Assembly: GCF_000701405.1 (NCBI RefSeq)
Contig: NZ_JNIV01000006.1
Location: 25,418-89,417 of the forward strand
Direction of reading: 5' to 3'
Origin: Deinococcus marmoris DSM 12784
GTDB lineage: Bacteria; Deinococcota; Deinococci; Deinococcales; Deinococcaceae
DNA length: 64,000 nucleotides
Below the pieces are notes generated by a model, which did no database searches, was not told where the DNA came from, and saw only the letters and a list, made by a program, of their open reading frames with translations. Position 1 is the first letter of the stretch; each line of letters opens with the position of its first letter. A program made the position numbers and the translations under genes. Below, one piece after another: positions 15,923 to 24,679 of this stretch.

Positions 15923-16234
15923 TCACCTGAGGCTTTTGAGTCCCTCAGGGCGGGAGAGGACGCGCAAATTCGGCACACCTGGACCGGAAAAGATCACATG
16001 GTCCTGTGGCCGCGTGGTCTCTGCGCAGTCGTAGCGCGCTTCCGTCTTGCGCATGATCGGCCACACCACCGCCGCGGCGCGGCCTGCGATGTCCCGCAGC
16101 GGCACCCGGAATTCCTTCGCGGCGGGCACCAGCCCTGGACTCTGCGCGTGGTTGGCCAGGTCACTCCGTATCCCAGCAGCCCTGCTCGCGCCAGTCGTCC
16201 GTGGGGGGCAACTGGCCCCGCTACACTCGGCACC

Positions 16235-17128
16235 ATGCGCCGTCTGCCCCTCCGAATGTTGTCCATGCTCGCCCTGCTGGGCGCGGGTCAGGCCAGTGCC
16301 CTGTACTGCGTGCCTCCCATCACACCTGACCCCCTCAACCTCAACGACGTGGCCAGCGTCATGCTGAACAGCACCCAGGCCTTCGGCATGACCACCACCA
16401 AGCACAACACCTACCAGGGTGGTCTGCTCCGAAGCGTGAACAGTAAGAGCGTTACAGTCTTGCCGTCCCTTTCCAGTACCACTAAAACGGAGCAATTCAC
16501 CTCCACCACGGCAGAGACATGGCAATACACCCCTGCTGGCCGACTCACCCAGATCGACATGGTCTTTGACAACACGTACCGTCCAGCCCACATTCAGGAA
16601 AAATACGAGTACGACGCCCAGGGCCGGCTGGTGCGGGTGCTGTATAAAGGCGCCCCCCGCAGCGCCTGGGTCACCCTGGCCACCTGCAGCTTCTCGCCCG
16701 GTGGCGTGACCGAACACGAGACCAACGTCCAGGGCTTCAAGCCCAGAACCACCGTCTATGCGCTGGACGTTACGGGCCAAGTCACGCGCTCCACCCGGAC
16801 GATGGAGGGCCACGAGCAGGACACCGACGTCACCACCATCACCCGCGGCAAGAACGGCTCGGTCACGCGCACCGAGAATCGCTTCATTAACCGCTCGACC
16901 CCGCTGAACGTCACGTCAACGACCTACAACAGCGCCGGACTGCCCGTGCAGAGGGTCGAGGAGACCTACAACGATGCCGGCAGGCTCGAAGACGCGCTCA
17001 CCACCACCTTCGAGTACGTTCTGGACGCACGCGGCAACTGGACCCAGCAGCTGGAGTACATCTCAGCGGGCGGTCCCCGTCAACTCAAGTCCACCGAGAC
17101 CCGCACCATCACCTACGCAGCGCCCTGA
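16235..17128 (+). CDS. Secreted protein with YD/RHS-like repeats
   Basis: 297 residues, [20 protein letters not shown], with a cleavable signal peptide ending near ASA. The mature part has degenerate YD motifs: [32 protein letters not shown] and YVLDARGNW. This suggests a small beta-sheet RHS-type shell or strand-stacking fold. There is no lipobox and no toxin domain. The start is chosen because the signal peptide begins there and TACACT, a -10-like box, lies ~10 bp upstream. It sits between the two recombinase repeats, so it may have come in as a cassette. Confidence 0.65.
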   Translation: MRRLPLRMLSMLALLGAGQASALYCVPPITPDPLNLNDVASVMLNSTQAFGMTTTKHNTYQGGLLRSVNSKSVTVLPSLSSTTKTEQFTSTTAETWQYTPAGRLTQIDMVFDNTYRPAHIQEKYEYDAQGRLVRVLYKGAPRSAWVTLATCSFSPGGVTEHETNVQGFKPRTTVYALDVTGQVTRSTRTMEGHEQDTDVTTITRGKNGSVTRTENRFINRSTPLNVTSTTYNSAGLPVQRVEETYNDAGRLEDALTTTFEYVLDARGNWTQQLEYISAGGPRQLKSTETRTITYAAP

Positions 17129-17155
17129 ACGCAGCGCCCTGAACCGGGCGCCCCT

Positions 17156-17303
17156 TTAAGCCGGCGGGCGTACCGGCGCCGGCGCGATTTCATACGCCGT
17201 CGACCGCCCCGCCGTGCCGTCCACCACGCGCAACAGCCCACGCGCGACCAGGTCCGCCAGGTCGCGCGTGGCGGTCGGACGAGAGCAGCGCACCAGCTCG
17301 GCA
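17156..17303 (-). pseudogene. Fic-family C-terminal winged-helix remnant
   Basis: The minus strand reads ELVRCSRPTATRDLADLVAR followed by GLLRVVDGTAGRSTAYEIAP and a short tail to a TAA at 17156. This is the winged-helix tail found at the end of many Fic/DOC AMP-transferases. The upstream (catalytic) part is missing; the sequence switches abruptly at ~17303 to the recombinase repeat on the other strand. It is a truncation scar with no expected function. Confidence 0.6.
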
Positions 17304-17685
17304 GGGCAAGGGGGGCAAGACCCGCCGGGTGGTGCTGGGCGAAGCCTGGTGACAGCATTGAAGGCGCTGATTGAGAATGACCTGATCATCGGAGGCAGCT
17401 ATCCCGCCGCAGTCGAGCGGTTGCGGCGCTTGTGTGTCCGCACTGGCGTTGCCTACCGGGGACATCATGCGCTGGGACGCGGCTGACCCGCGAGGGCGCG
17501 TCCCAGGATGACGTTGCCCGGCACCTGGGCCACTCCGCGCTGGAGACGGCCCGCATCTACGCCAAGTGGAGCGATGAGGGCCTCAGGCAACGGATGGCGG
17601 GCTGGTGAGTGTCGTAAGCCTCTATGGTCAGAAACAGTTCGAGACCAAGCAGTACCGGCATTCCCAAGGCTCGGGGCAACGGCCT
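17300..17685 (+). repeat. Direct repeat, copy 2
   Basis: Second copy of 15524-15922. It is clearly homologous from GGCAAGGGGGGCAAGACC to beyond the stop codon, with internal deletions. Confidence 0.75.
17304..17608 (+). pseudogene. Decayed duplicate of recombinase C-terminus
   Basis: This matches the catalytic half of the recombinase at 14906-15847. One A is lost in the GGCGAAAGCCTGG segment (near 17340), shifting the frame. About 13 bp are missing in the equivalent of the HxxR motif (the RHYA part), near 17472. The tail with the HLGHSALETARIYAKWSDEG equivalent and the stop TGA at 17606-17608 is well kept. No functional enzyme can result. Confidence 0.85.
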
Positions 17686-17858
17686 CCCAACCACCCATAC
17701 GGTCGTCTCACCTGACTGCCTTCTCAACAATCCATCACGTGTTGTACACGATTAAGACTCTTTTACAACCGGAGAGAGCGCCCGAATCAGGACACTGATC
17801 AAGAACAGGAAAGAGAAGTCTCTCTCCATCTGTGCTAATCTGGGGACCAAAAGAAGAC

Positions 17859-17880
17859 GTCTGAAAGACCATCTTCAGAC
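17859..17880 (+). promoter_or_regulatory. Inverted repeat before the RES-Xre operon
   Basis: GTCTGAA-N8-TTCAGAC lies 13 bp before the antitoxin ATG, with AGGAGAG (17883-17889) as the ribosome site. A palindrome here fits autorepression by the Xre-type antitoxin. Confidence 0.5.
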
Positions 17881-17893
17881 GCAGGAGAGAGCT

Positions 17894-18301
17894 ATGACCA
17901 CTTTACTTGAACGGCCCACTGGCAAGGCCTCGTCTGCACGCGTCAGCAGTGATCACCTGATCCCCGAGACGCGCAACCCTGCCACTGGCCTGCTGGATGC
18001 CGTGAAACTGGCAGGGCACCTGGGCATGAGCACGTCCGAGATCGCCCAGGCCCTGAAGCGGGACGTGTCCGGCCTGCGCCGAACGCCCAGCAGCGCCAGC
18101 CTGCAGCCGCAGCTGACCACACTCGAGGCACTGGCCCGGACCATTACGCATCAACTGGGCACGCCTGAACTGATGCGCATGTGGCTGCGCGCCGCCAACC
18201 CTGAGCTGGGCGATGAGGTCCCCATGACCTTCGTTCTCGAAGGACACGCTGCGGACCTGCATGCCCTGACCAGGCTCGGCAGCGAGGGCGTGTTCAATTG
18301 A
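17894..18301 (+). CDS. Xre/MbcA/ParS-type antitoxin
   Basis: 135 residues. An HTH-like N-terminal half (LDAVKLAGHLGMSTSEIAQA then LKRDVSGLRRTP) and a C-terminal DUF2384-like helical part ending FVLEGHAADLHALTRLGSEG fit the antitoxin family paired with RES toxins, although the C-terminus is divergent. The stop overlaps the toxin start by TTGA, showing coupled translation. A strong AGGAGAG site precedes the ATG, and a palindrome lies just upstream. It should neutralise the RES protein and repress the operon. Confidence 0.75.
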   Translation: MTTLLERPTGKASSARVSSDHLIPETRNPATGLLDAVKLAGHLGMSTSEIAQALKRDVSGLRRTPSSASLQPQLTTLEALARTITHQLGTPELMRMWLRAANPELGDEVPMTFVLEGHAADLHALTRLGSEGVFN

Positions 18302-18912
18302 TCCCACAAGCGTCTCTCAAAGACCTCGTTCTCAGCGCGCCGATCAGGCGCGCTGAACTGTTGTGGTGTCACCGCAGCGTTTCCCTGGACGCGCTGCTGC
18401 GCTACGGCGGCAACGCCCTGGACCCCGGCGGCTCCCTGGTCACCGGTGGGCGCTATAACCCGCGCGAGGGCCAAGGAGGCGCCTACGCCGCGCTGTATCT
18501 CGCCGACCACGCCGCGACGGCCCACAGCGAGATCGGTGGCCTGCTGCGCAACCTTGACGGCACGCTCGGCCGGGATTTACCCACCCCGCCGCGTGTGGAC
18601 ATCGACGTCGAAATCGACCAGCCGATGGTGCTTGACCTCACCGACGCCGCAACACTGACCCACCTGAGGATTACCCGCAGCAACCTGGACGCCAACTGGA
18701 AAATCCAAGCCGCACGCGGCCAGCTGGCCCTGACTCAGAATCTGGGCGCCGCCGCGCACCAGGCAGGAATCGTCCACGCTGTGCGCTTCTACAGCACCAA
18801 ACTCGAAGGCGGCATCAATCACGCGCTGCTGCCCGCCGGCCAGCACCTGGCCCGGGTCTGGCAACCAGACGGTGAAATCGACCGGCTGCGCGCCCTGATT
18901 CAGAGCGTCTGA
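18298..18912 (+). CDS. RES-domain toxin
   Basis: 204 residues starting at TTG 18298 inside the antitoxin stop. RES features are visible: LLWCHRSVSLDALLRYGGNA, then GGRYNPREGQGGAYAALYLA (the GGRWNxxG-like NAD-binding strand), an acidic residue in AHSEIGGLLRN, and VRFYSTKLEGG with the conserved Ser. RES toxins of this family degrade NAD+ and arrest growth. The two-gene order, antitoxin first, is the standard RES-Xre layout. It probably stabilises the plasmid or acts in defence. Confidence 0.8.
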   Translation: MIPQASLKDLVLSAPIRRAELLWCHRSVSLDALLRYGGNALDPGGSLVTGGRYNPREGQGGAYAALYLADHAATAHSEIGGLLRNLDGTLGRDLPTPPRVDIDVEIDQPMVLDLTDAATLTHLRITRSNLDANWKIQAARGQLALTQNLGAAAHQAGIVHAVRFYSTKLEGGINHALLPAGQHLARVWQPDGEIDRLRALIQSV

Positions 18913-19017
18913 GAAGGAGTCTCTGGCGCGCCTTGAGCGTCAGCGCCGATCAGATCAGGCATCGGCAGGGTCCACTGGCGCCGCTCCTCTTCATACGCCC
19001 GCCGGGATCCAGGCCTT

Positions 19018-19295
19018 ATGACAGTGCGCCTGAAGTTCGACCTGCGTGGCGAGCAGACCTCGTGCACGCTGCTGGCCATCGACCTGCGCGAGGCCGGCAA
19101 CGAAAAGGTTATCTTCCTGGAACTCTCCGGTGACCGGGGCGGCTCCCAGGTGATCGAACGCGATCCGATGGTCAGCCTGGCCATGAGTGAATCTGTCCAA
19201 ATCACCCCGAACGAAATGTACAGCTCTGTCCCCTTCAGGACTTCAGCCCGCACGGCCTTTTTGAGTGCACCAGGCCGCGTATCAGCCGGCTGTGT
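19018..19295 (+). other. Possible truncated small gene
   Basis: From the ATG at 19018 about 80 codons (MTVRLKFDLRGEQTSCTLLA, IDLREAGNEKVIFLELSGD) have a protein-like composition with alternating hydrophobic strands. The frame then runs into the duplicated lipoprotein-tail remnant at 19296. I do not recognise a family. It may be the 5' part of a gene cut by that duplication. Confidence 0.3.
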
Positions 19296-19420
19296 CAAGC
19301 ACAGATGGAGTCATCTCTCCGGCCATGTGCGTGGCCTATCCAGCAGGGCAGCCGTGAACAGGTGGGGGCATCGATAAATCTCGTAATGCTGAAGGTGGTG
19401 CAGCCGCCCTTCAGGGCAGG
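19296..19420 (-). pseudogene. Duplicated 3' end of the 21955 lipoprotein gene
   Basis: This stretch aligns with 21940-22060: AAGCACAGA, GTCATCTCT, ACATCCAGCA, GGCAGCCGTGAACAGGTGGG and GTGATCCTGAAGGTG-like blocks recur in order. It carries small deletions and no intact frame. It overlaps the last codons of the 428-aa gene at 19411, so the duplication may have replaced that gene's original terminator region. Confidence 0.6.
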
Positions 19421-20697
19421 CGAGGCACGTCCACCTCAGACACCTTCCCCTGCGCGTCAAAGGTCACTGTGGCCGGGAACGGAATGTTGCGGTACTCCCA
19501 CTTGGACAGGCGCAGCACCGCGCTGAGGTCCCCAAAGGTGCTGCTGGGGAACCCCGACAGCCAGGCGTACTGCCAGCGCGTCAGTCCCCGCGCCGGAATC
19601 GGCGCGCTGATCCCTGGCCCGCGGCCATCCCCCACACCCGGCACCCCCGCCCCCGGCGCGGTGCGGCTGAGCACCCGCGTCACTGCCCAGGTGTCCAGCA
19701 GGTATATCGCCACACTTTGCCCGCACACGCCGGGCCGCGTGGCCTGCTCGATCTGCGCCATGAAGTCCTCCGGGGCCGACGAGGGCACCCCGGTTGATTG
19801 CGGCGGTTCGTTGCCCCCGGACGAGGAGAACGAGACTGTTCCAGCTGATTCGAAGGGGGCGGGGTCCAGCAGGAACACCAGCGGCGTCAGGGCCAGGGCG
19901 TCCGCGCCCCATCCCACCTCACCAGAGCCCACCCCTCCCTGCACGTTCAGCAGCATCGGCTTGCCCAGCCGGGCCACCTGCCGGACCCGCACGCCCTGGG
20001 TGAGGGGCACCTCCATGCCCACCTGTTCCCGCGCCGAGGGAAAGCAGTCAGCGTGGAGTCCGCCGTAGCCCCAGACGGGCTGGCCCTCATACTTCCGCTT
20101 CAGCGCGGCCAGCTCAGGATCGTCGATCAGCGGGGCCAGATCGGGGAAGCCGCCTTTTGGATCACCGTCCCGCTGCACCTCGCCCAGGCCGTCCATCATG
20201 AAGGTGGCGGCGCCGGCATCCAGACGCTTCAGGGTCAGGACCCGGCCGGCCAGCTCCGGCACGCTCAGCACCCGGCCGGCCTGCCGGTAGACGGCGTCGA
20301 GATCGACCCGCAAGAAAGCCTGGCCCAGGCGCACGGCGGGCACCGTCAGTCCTGGGTGAACGGCCATGGGCTGGTTCAGGACCTCCACCACGGCGGGGGC
20401 CGTGGCATTGAGGGTCAGGGCCACGGGAGCCTGCCAGCCCTGGCCCAGTGGCGTGGGCCGGCCCGGCGTCAGGACCGCCCGGACTGGAGGGAGCGGCTTC
20501 GCGGACCACAGGACCCGCGCACCCACGGTGCGCGGCGGCGACGGGGCGTCTGGCATGGGTGTGGGGGAGCGGGGGCGGAGGACTAGAGGGAAGGCGGCGG
20601 TTTGGCCCAGATCGAGGTAGCCCTCGGACCAGGGCAAGGCAGTGGGAGCGGCCAGGGCCAGGCCGAGGGTGAAGGGCAAGCACCAGGGGGCACGCAT
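19411..20697 (-). CDS. Secreted hypothetical protein
   Basis: 428 residues. MRAPWCLPFTLGLALAAPTA is a signal peptide with a likely AxA-type cleavage and no lipobox. The mature protein is Pro/Gly/Leu-rich with predicted beta strands. The stretch WGYGGLHADCFPSAREQVGM and the Cys in PGVCGQSVAIYLLD could form a disulfide. I recognise no domain. It ends at the duplicated fragment at 19296-19420. Coding is convincing because the frame is long and codon use is GC-biased at third positions. Confidence 0.6.
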   Translation of the reverse strand: MRAPWCLPFTLGLALAAPTALPWSEGYLDLGQTAAFPLVLRPRSPTPMPDAPSPPRTVGARVLWSAKPLPPVRAVLTPGRPTPLGQGWQAPVALTLNATAPAVVEVLNQPMAVHPGLTVPAVRLGQAFLRVDLDAVYRQAGRVLSVPELAGRVLTLKRLDAGAATFMMDGLGEVQRDGDPKGGFPDLAPLIDDPELAALKRKYEGQPVWGYGGLHADCFPSAREQVGMEVPLTQGVRVRQVARLGKPMLLNVQGGVGSGEVGWGADALALTPLVFLLDPAPFESAGTVSFSSSGGNEPPQSTGVPSSAPEDFMAQIEQATRPGVCGQSVAIYLLDTWAVTRVLSRTAPGAGVPGVGDGRGPGISAPIPARGLTRWQYAWLSGFPSSTFGDLSAVLRLSKWEYRNIPFPATVTFDAQGKVSEVDVPRLP

Positions 20698-20808
20698 GGC
20701 CCAGACTAGCGTTCAGGCCAGCGAGAACGTCTGGCATTGTCGCAGGCGCGCTGAAGCGGGGCGTTGCTCCAGAGGCCGCGTTATGACGCGAAGCACGCGC
20801 TTCACAGC

Positions 20809-20836
20809 TTGACACCTAACTCTATATATGTAGAAT
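20809..20836 (+). promoter_or_regulatory. Strong sigma70 promoter of padR pair
   Basis: TTGACA (20809-20814), 16 bp, TAGAAT (20831-20836), with the ATG at 20842. The spacer holds the palindrome-like CTATATATGTAG, a plausible site for PadR autorepression. The mRNA should be leaderless. Confidence 0.7.
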
Positions 20837-20841
20837 GACTT

Positions 20842-21144
20842 ATGGCCCGCCCTCCAAATTCCAGTCCGCACACCCGCGCCGTCCTGACAACGCTGGCCCG
20901 CACCCACCCACGTCCCAGCTACGGCTATGACCTGAGCAAGGCCACCGAGCTGAAAAGTGGCACCCTCTACCCTATTCTCCAGCGTCTGCATGCCCAGGGT
21001 TATCTGGACGCGCAGTGGGAGGATTCCCCGCATCCTGGCAAGCCGCCGCGCCACATCTACACGCTGACACCAGAGGGGCTTGAATTGGCGCGGGAGAAGA
21101 CGCAGGACACGAAAATTCGTTCGCTCAAGGGGGCGCTGTTATGA
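20842..21144 (+). CDS. PadR-family transcriptional regulator
   Basis: 100 residues. It has the PadR winged helix: SYGYDLSKATELKSGTLYPI, LQRLHAQGYLDAQWEDS and the wing with GKPPRHIYTLTPEGLELARE. These proteins repress their own operon and are released by small ligands or drugs. The stop overlaps the next gene by ATGA, so the membrane protein downstream is its likely target and partner. A near-consensus promoter lies immediately upstream. Confidence 0.9.
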   Translation: MARPPNSSPHTRAVLTTLARTHPRPSYGYDLSKATELKSGTLYPILQRLHAQGYLDAQWEDSPHPGKPPRHIYTLTPEGLELAREKTQDTKIRSLKGALL

Positions 21145-21716
21145 CACCCGAAGATTGGCACAACGGCATGGAGAACGAGGCGGCAAGTGTGGACGACGCA
21201 ACCTGGGCGGGAGAAGCGCGGCGCACGGCTTGGTTTCAGCGCGGTCCCCGGGTGCTGCTGGTCCTCGGTGCGGCACTCTTGCTGTACATCCTGATCAACA
21301 GCGTGCTGGTGATGGCGCTCAATGCATTCAGCATCGGCTATGGCCCTCAGGGGTTGCGTCCCATGCTTCTGGGTTCGCCTTTACCGATAAGTCTGCTGGT
21401 GCTACTGATTCCGTGTCTTGCAGCCGTCTTTCTCGTTCGTCTGGGTGTTCGTCCGGCGCTGATCTGGATGGTTCCGGCCCTTGGCATGGTGCTGGAGCCG
21501 CTGATCGCCAGACTGGTGACCATGACTTTGCCCATGAATCTTCCTGATGCGGTCGCTGGCCAGCAGATGGACCTGCTGCCATGGGGCAGGATCGATCTGC
21601 GGCAGTTTCTGCTGGTCCTGGTGTGGAAGGCGCTGGCCGTTGGCCTGGGCCTCTGGCTCGGCCAGCGTTCGCTTCGCAAGAACGTCAAAGCGGGTCAGGT
21701 CGGACTGAAGCGGTAA
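21141..21716 (+). CDS. PadR-associated integral membrane protein
   Basis: 191 residues, start overlapping padR by 4 bp. A short polar N-terminus is followed by four hydrophobic segments (VLLVLGAALLLYILINSVLV; PISLLVLLIPCLAAVFLVRL; ALIWMVPALGMVLEPLIARL; FLLVLVWKALAVGLGLWLGQ). It resembles the membrane proteins commonly encoded after PadR regulators, whose roles are mostly unknown; stress sensing or transport are possible. There is no catalytic motif. Confidence 0.75.
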   Translation: MTPEDWHNGMENEAASVDDATWAGEARRTAWFQRGPRVLLVLGAALLLYILINSVLVMALNAFSIGYGPQGLRPMLLGSPLPISLLVLLIPCLAAVFLVRLGVRPALIWMVPALGMVLEPLIARLVTMTLPMNLPDAVAGQQMDLLPWGRIDLRQFLLVLVWKALAVGLGLWLGQRSLRKNVKAGQVGLKR

Positions 21717-21800
21717 CCAGCGGAGCCCAGACGGAGCCTCGCCGGCACCAGCATTTTGCTAACCAGATCAGTCTGAACCATGTCCGCCATCTGGCAACTG

Positions 21801-21892
21801 AGTATGTCCCCGGAGCCCGTGTCTAGCACGGGCTCCAGCCTTTGCATAAAGCAGCATGTCCTGAGGGCTATCCTGCTGAGCATGTCCTCAAT
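21801..21892 (+). repeat. Dispersed hairpin repeat, copy A
   Basis: Core GGAGCCCGTG-TCTAG-CACGGGCTCC (21812-21836), a 10-bp perfect stem, followed by CAGCCTTTGCAT, GCAGCATGTCC and TGAGCATGTCCTCA. Related copies are at 22781, 27873 and 31381. It lies between convergent gene ends. Confidence 0.7.
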
Positions 21893-21954
21893 TTGAATCG
21901 GAGAATGTCCAGCCGCCCCGAGGTGGTCAGCATCGCCTGACAAGCACAGAGGCG

Positions 21955-22488
21955 TCATCTCTTCGTCCAGGTGCGCGGCACATCCAGCAAGGCAGCCGTG
22001 AACAGGTGGGTCTCGTCGACAAATCCCGTGATCCTGAAGGTGATTTCGTTGCCCTCCAGCGTGGCCGAGGGATCGTCGGCCCAGACCGTGAAGCTGCCTC
22101 CGGGTCCATCTGAGTCAGCGATCCCAGTACTCAACAGCAGCGGCGCCAGGAACGCCGGGTCAGCGGTGCCCACGGGAATGGTCACGGTAAATCGGTCCCG
22201 GTCGTCCGTGAGCACCGGGACCTCGGCCTCCACCCGGTAGATGGGGAGTCCCAGGCGCGCTCCGGATTTGATGGGCCATGCCAGGGTGTCCCGGGGGAGC
22301 CGGGTGATGGTGACCCGGACGCCCGCTTGCGGGCCCTCGCGCCACTGCGCTGGGGCCGAGACGCGCACACCGCCGGCGCCGGTGATGGTCGTGCCAGGAC
22401 GCAGCAGGTGCGTGGACTGGGTGTGCGCTGGCACGCAACCGGTGATCCCAGGACAGACCAGGGCGGCGAGCAACACGAGCCTTTTCAT
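21955..22488 (-). CDS. Small lipoprotein
   Basis: 177 residues, MKRLVLLAALVCPGITGCVP; lipobox ITGC, Cys18. The mature part is beta-rich without a recognised domain (VRVSAPAQWREGPQAGVRVT; NEITFRITGFVDETHLFTAA). The start overlaps the stop of the 84-aa gene by 4 bp, so they form an operon. Its 3' end exists as a decayed duplicate at 19296-19420, suggesting a local duplication and loss. Confidence 0.65.
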   Translation of the reverse strand: MKRLVLLAALVCPGITGCVPAHTQSTHLLRPGTTITGAGGVRVSAPAQWREGPQAGVRVTITRLPRDTLAWPIKSGARLGLPIYRVEAEVPVLTDDRDRFTVTIPVGTADPAFLAPLLLSTGIADSDGPGGSFTVWADDPSATLEGNEITFRITGFVDETHLFTAALLDVPRTWTKR

Positions 22489-22739
22489 TTGCGCCGTCCG
22501 CTCCGTGGCTTCCGAGTGCCAGGCTCGTTGTCGGGCTGGAATGTGACAGCGTAGAAGGCGGTTCGCAGCAGAGTGCTGAGCGTTCGCAGCGGTCCGGCTG
22601 GTGGATTTTGTTCCATGCGCTCACGCTGGCGGGTTTTGCGGGCCCGGGCTTCCGGGTCCGTGCCACCGGTGGGCTGGCCGATGACGCCGAGGAACAGGGC
22701 GCTCAGGACGGCCCACAGGGATTTGAGTGCATTGATCAT
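22485..22739 (-). CDS. Small membrane-anchored protein
   Basis: 84 residues. One hydrophobic N-terminal segment (LKSLWAVLSALFLGVIG) is followed by a very basic, Arg/Pro-rich tail. It is translationally coupled (ATGA) to the lipoprotein gene downstream. AGGAGAC lies 6 nt before the ATG at 22739 on the coding strand. Function is unknown. Confidence 0.55.
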   Translation of the reverse strand: MINALKSLWAVLSALFLGVIGQPTGGTDPEARARKTRQRERMEQNPPAGPLRTLSTLLRTAFYAVTFQPDNEPGTRKPRSGRRK

Positions 22740-22780
22740 GGGTTGTCTCCTCGCAGGCGGGGGAATGTCAGTTCCAGTAT

Positions 22781-22853
22781 GTCAACCGAGTCCGGGACGG
22801 GCTCCAGACTTTGCATCAGGCAGCATGTCCGCAGGGATTGGTCTGCCCCGTCA
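22781..22853 (+). repeat. Dispersed hairpin repeat, copy B
   Basis: CAGTATGTCAACCGAGTCCG, then GGGCTCCAG, CTTTGCATCAGGCAGCATGT and CAAGCTGCTGTCC parallel copies A and D. The central stem is imperfect here. Confidence 0.6.
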
Positions 22854-22914
22854 AGCTGCTGTCCTGCGCTGTGCGCGATGGCGCGCACAGCCAGGGGCTG
22901 CTGCCCAGAGGTGG

Positions 22915-23721
22915 TTACCGGAAGGACATCTGGGTGGCGTCGTGGCGGCTGCCGTGCTTCTCGAAGATGCGGCGCATGGGTTGATTCTCGGCCTCAGTGC
23001 TGCCGCCGTGCATGACGAAGTGCTCGGCCGCACGGGCCAGCAGGTGCGCATGCAAGCGGGTGCCGTATCCCTGGCCCCGCGCCTCCAGGTGGACGCCGAG
23101 CATGTTCAAGTTGGCCCAGCCGGGGCGATTGCTGGGGCCGCAGGCTCCCAGCGCGACAGGCTTTTCAGCCGTGTCGGCCAGGGCCACCAGGGTCCAGCCT
23201 TCCGCCCATTCCCAGTCTGAATGGCCCAGGGCGCCCATGAGTGCGGCGATCTCAGGACGCTGGCGAAGCTCGTCGCCGCCTTCCACGGCACCGGGCACGA
23301 GGGGGTAGGCACGCGCGCGGAGGTCCGTCTCGTACATCACCTGGACCGGGGCGTCGCTCACCCAGCCCGCCGCGAGGACCGCCTCGGCATCCAGCGGCGC
23401 GAGGCTGTCCTGCAAAAGCAACTTGCGCTTCAGCCCAGCGTGCTCACGAATGGCGCGCGCGAGCACGGTGATGCCGCCCGGGCCCACGTCCGGGCGGAAG
23501 TGGGGAAAGACCGGCACCTGCGCAGGAGCGGCCAGCGAGGCGATGCCCTCCACGCCCCGTTCGGAACGCAGGATCAGGAACTGCTCGGGCGCAGCCTTGC
23601 CTTCGGCGATACGCGCCCGTAGCGCGGTGAGGCGCCGCTCGGCCTCCTCACGGTCAGGGTCCAGGGCGAAGGCATCGGCCAAGGTGTGCAGCGTCAGTGT
23701 GTGGATGGAGTAGGTGTTCAA
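22915..23721 (-). CDS. GNAT-family N-acetyltransferase
   Basis: 268 residues with a probable tandem GNAT architecture. The C-terminal half has the acetyl-CoA motif A: LNMLGVHLEARGQGYGTRLH (R/Q-x-x-G-x-G/A), followed by HLLARAAEHFVMHGG and TEAENQPMRRIFEKHGSRHD, typical of motif B. The N-terminal half (residues 1-130) is divergent and may be a degenerate first GNAT domain. It would transfer an acetyl group to an unknown amine. No clear Shine-Dalgarno sequence is seen and it is transcribed alone. Positions 23722-23934 upstream hold no gene. Confidence 0.8.
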   Translation of the reverse strand: MNTYSIHTLTLHTLADAFALDPDREEAERRLTALRARIAEGKAAPEQFLILRSERGVEGIASLAAPAQVPVFPHFRPDVGPGGITVLARAIREHAGLKRKLLLQDSLAPLDAEAVLAAGWVSDAPVQVMYETDLRARAYPLVPGAVEGGDELRQRPEIAALMGALGHSDWEWAEGWTLVALADTAEKPVALGACGPSNRPGWANLNMLGVHLEARGQGYGTRLHAHLLARAAEHFVMHGGSTEAENQPMRRIFEKHGSRHDATQMSFR

Positions 23722-23934
23722 GTGGTGACCTCAGAAGGCGGGTCACTGGCAATCCGTCGGGCTCGGGTCAGCGACGGATTGAGGTGACCGGGAGACGAAC
23801 GTACGGCACAACGTGGGCAAGCAGACGGGTTCGCATCATGGGGACCTCCGGGGCACAGCAGAATGGGGGGAGCTTACAGGACCGACAGCCGAGCGCCGAA
23901 CGAATTTGCCGTTGGCTGGACTGAGGGGCTGGCC

Positions 23935-24642
23935 TTATGACACCCAGGCGTCTCGCAAAGCCTGCAAAGTGGGAACGGTGTACCAGGCCTCAGGGTGGGC
24001 GGTGCGCCGCCCGACCAGCACCGCACGCATCCCTGCTGAGGCTGCCCCATGCACGTCATGCGTGAGCGAGTCGCCCACGTACAGGGCCTGGTCCGGCGTG
24101 ACCCCCAGCAGGTCCAGTGTGTGCAGAAAGATGCGGGGATCCGGCTTGAAGACTCAGACCTCCCCAGACGCGACGATCACATCGAAGTACTCCTCGAGCC
24201 CACTGTGGCGTAGACGGTCACGCTGCTCGGTGCCGTCATAGGCGTTGGTCAGCAACGCAAGCTTGAAGCGGGGGCGCAATGCCGTGAGCAGCGACTGAGC
24301 TCCTGGCACCGGAGAACACGCCTGGAGCAAGCGGGCGCGATATGCCTCCAGGTACTCGCTGCGCCACGCGACGCCATAGGTGGCCAGCGTCTGGCTCAGC
24401 CGCACCTCGTGCATGCGCAGGGGGTCAGCCTCGCCTCGCTCGACCTGAGTGTGGAAAGCCATAATCGCCTCAACAGCCACGTCCACGAACGTCTCCCTGG
24501 ACTGCGTGACGCCCGCGAGGTGGCGCAAGGCCTCCAAGGCGGTCAGGTCCGCGGCGACGAAATCGGTCAGGGTGCCGTCAAAGTCGAAGCAAATGGCCTT
24601 GAGTTGGGGGAGGTCACGGTCAGGCATGGGCACGGGATCCAT
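23935..24642 (-). pseudogene. HAD-superfamily phosphatase split by in-frame TGA
   Basis: From ATG 24642 (GGAGG 7 nt upstream) the frame shows HAD motif I (AICFDFDGTLTDF), the cap region, and motif II (LALLTNAYDG). It then stops at TGA 24154-24156 right after VIVASGEV. In the same frame the next codons give VFKPDPRIFLHTLDLLGVTP (motif III Lys) and ALYVGDSLTHDVHGAASAGM (motif IV Asp pair), ending at TAA 23935. Intact relatives read SGEVGVFKPDP, so one G-to-T change (GGA to TGA) explains the break. The truncated product lacks motifs III and IV. Confidence 0.85.
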
Positions 24643-24679
24643 GGGAGAGCCTCCTGCCTCCTGTCCAGGCTTCACTATC

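Noticed and set aside
15923..16234. Minus-strand gene fragment ([20 protein letters not shown])
   Set aside because: The stretch looks protein-like, but no start, ribosome site or family could be recognised.
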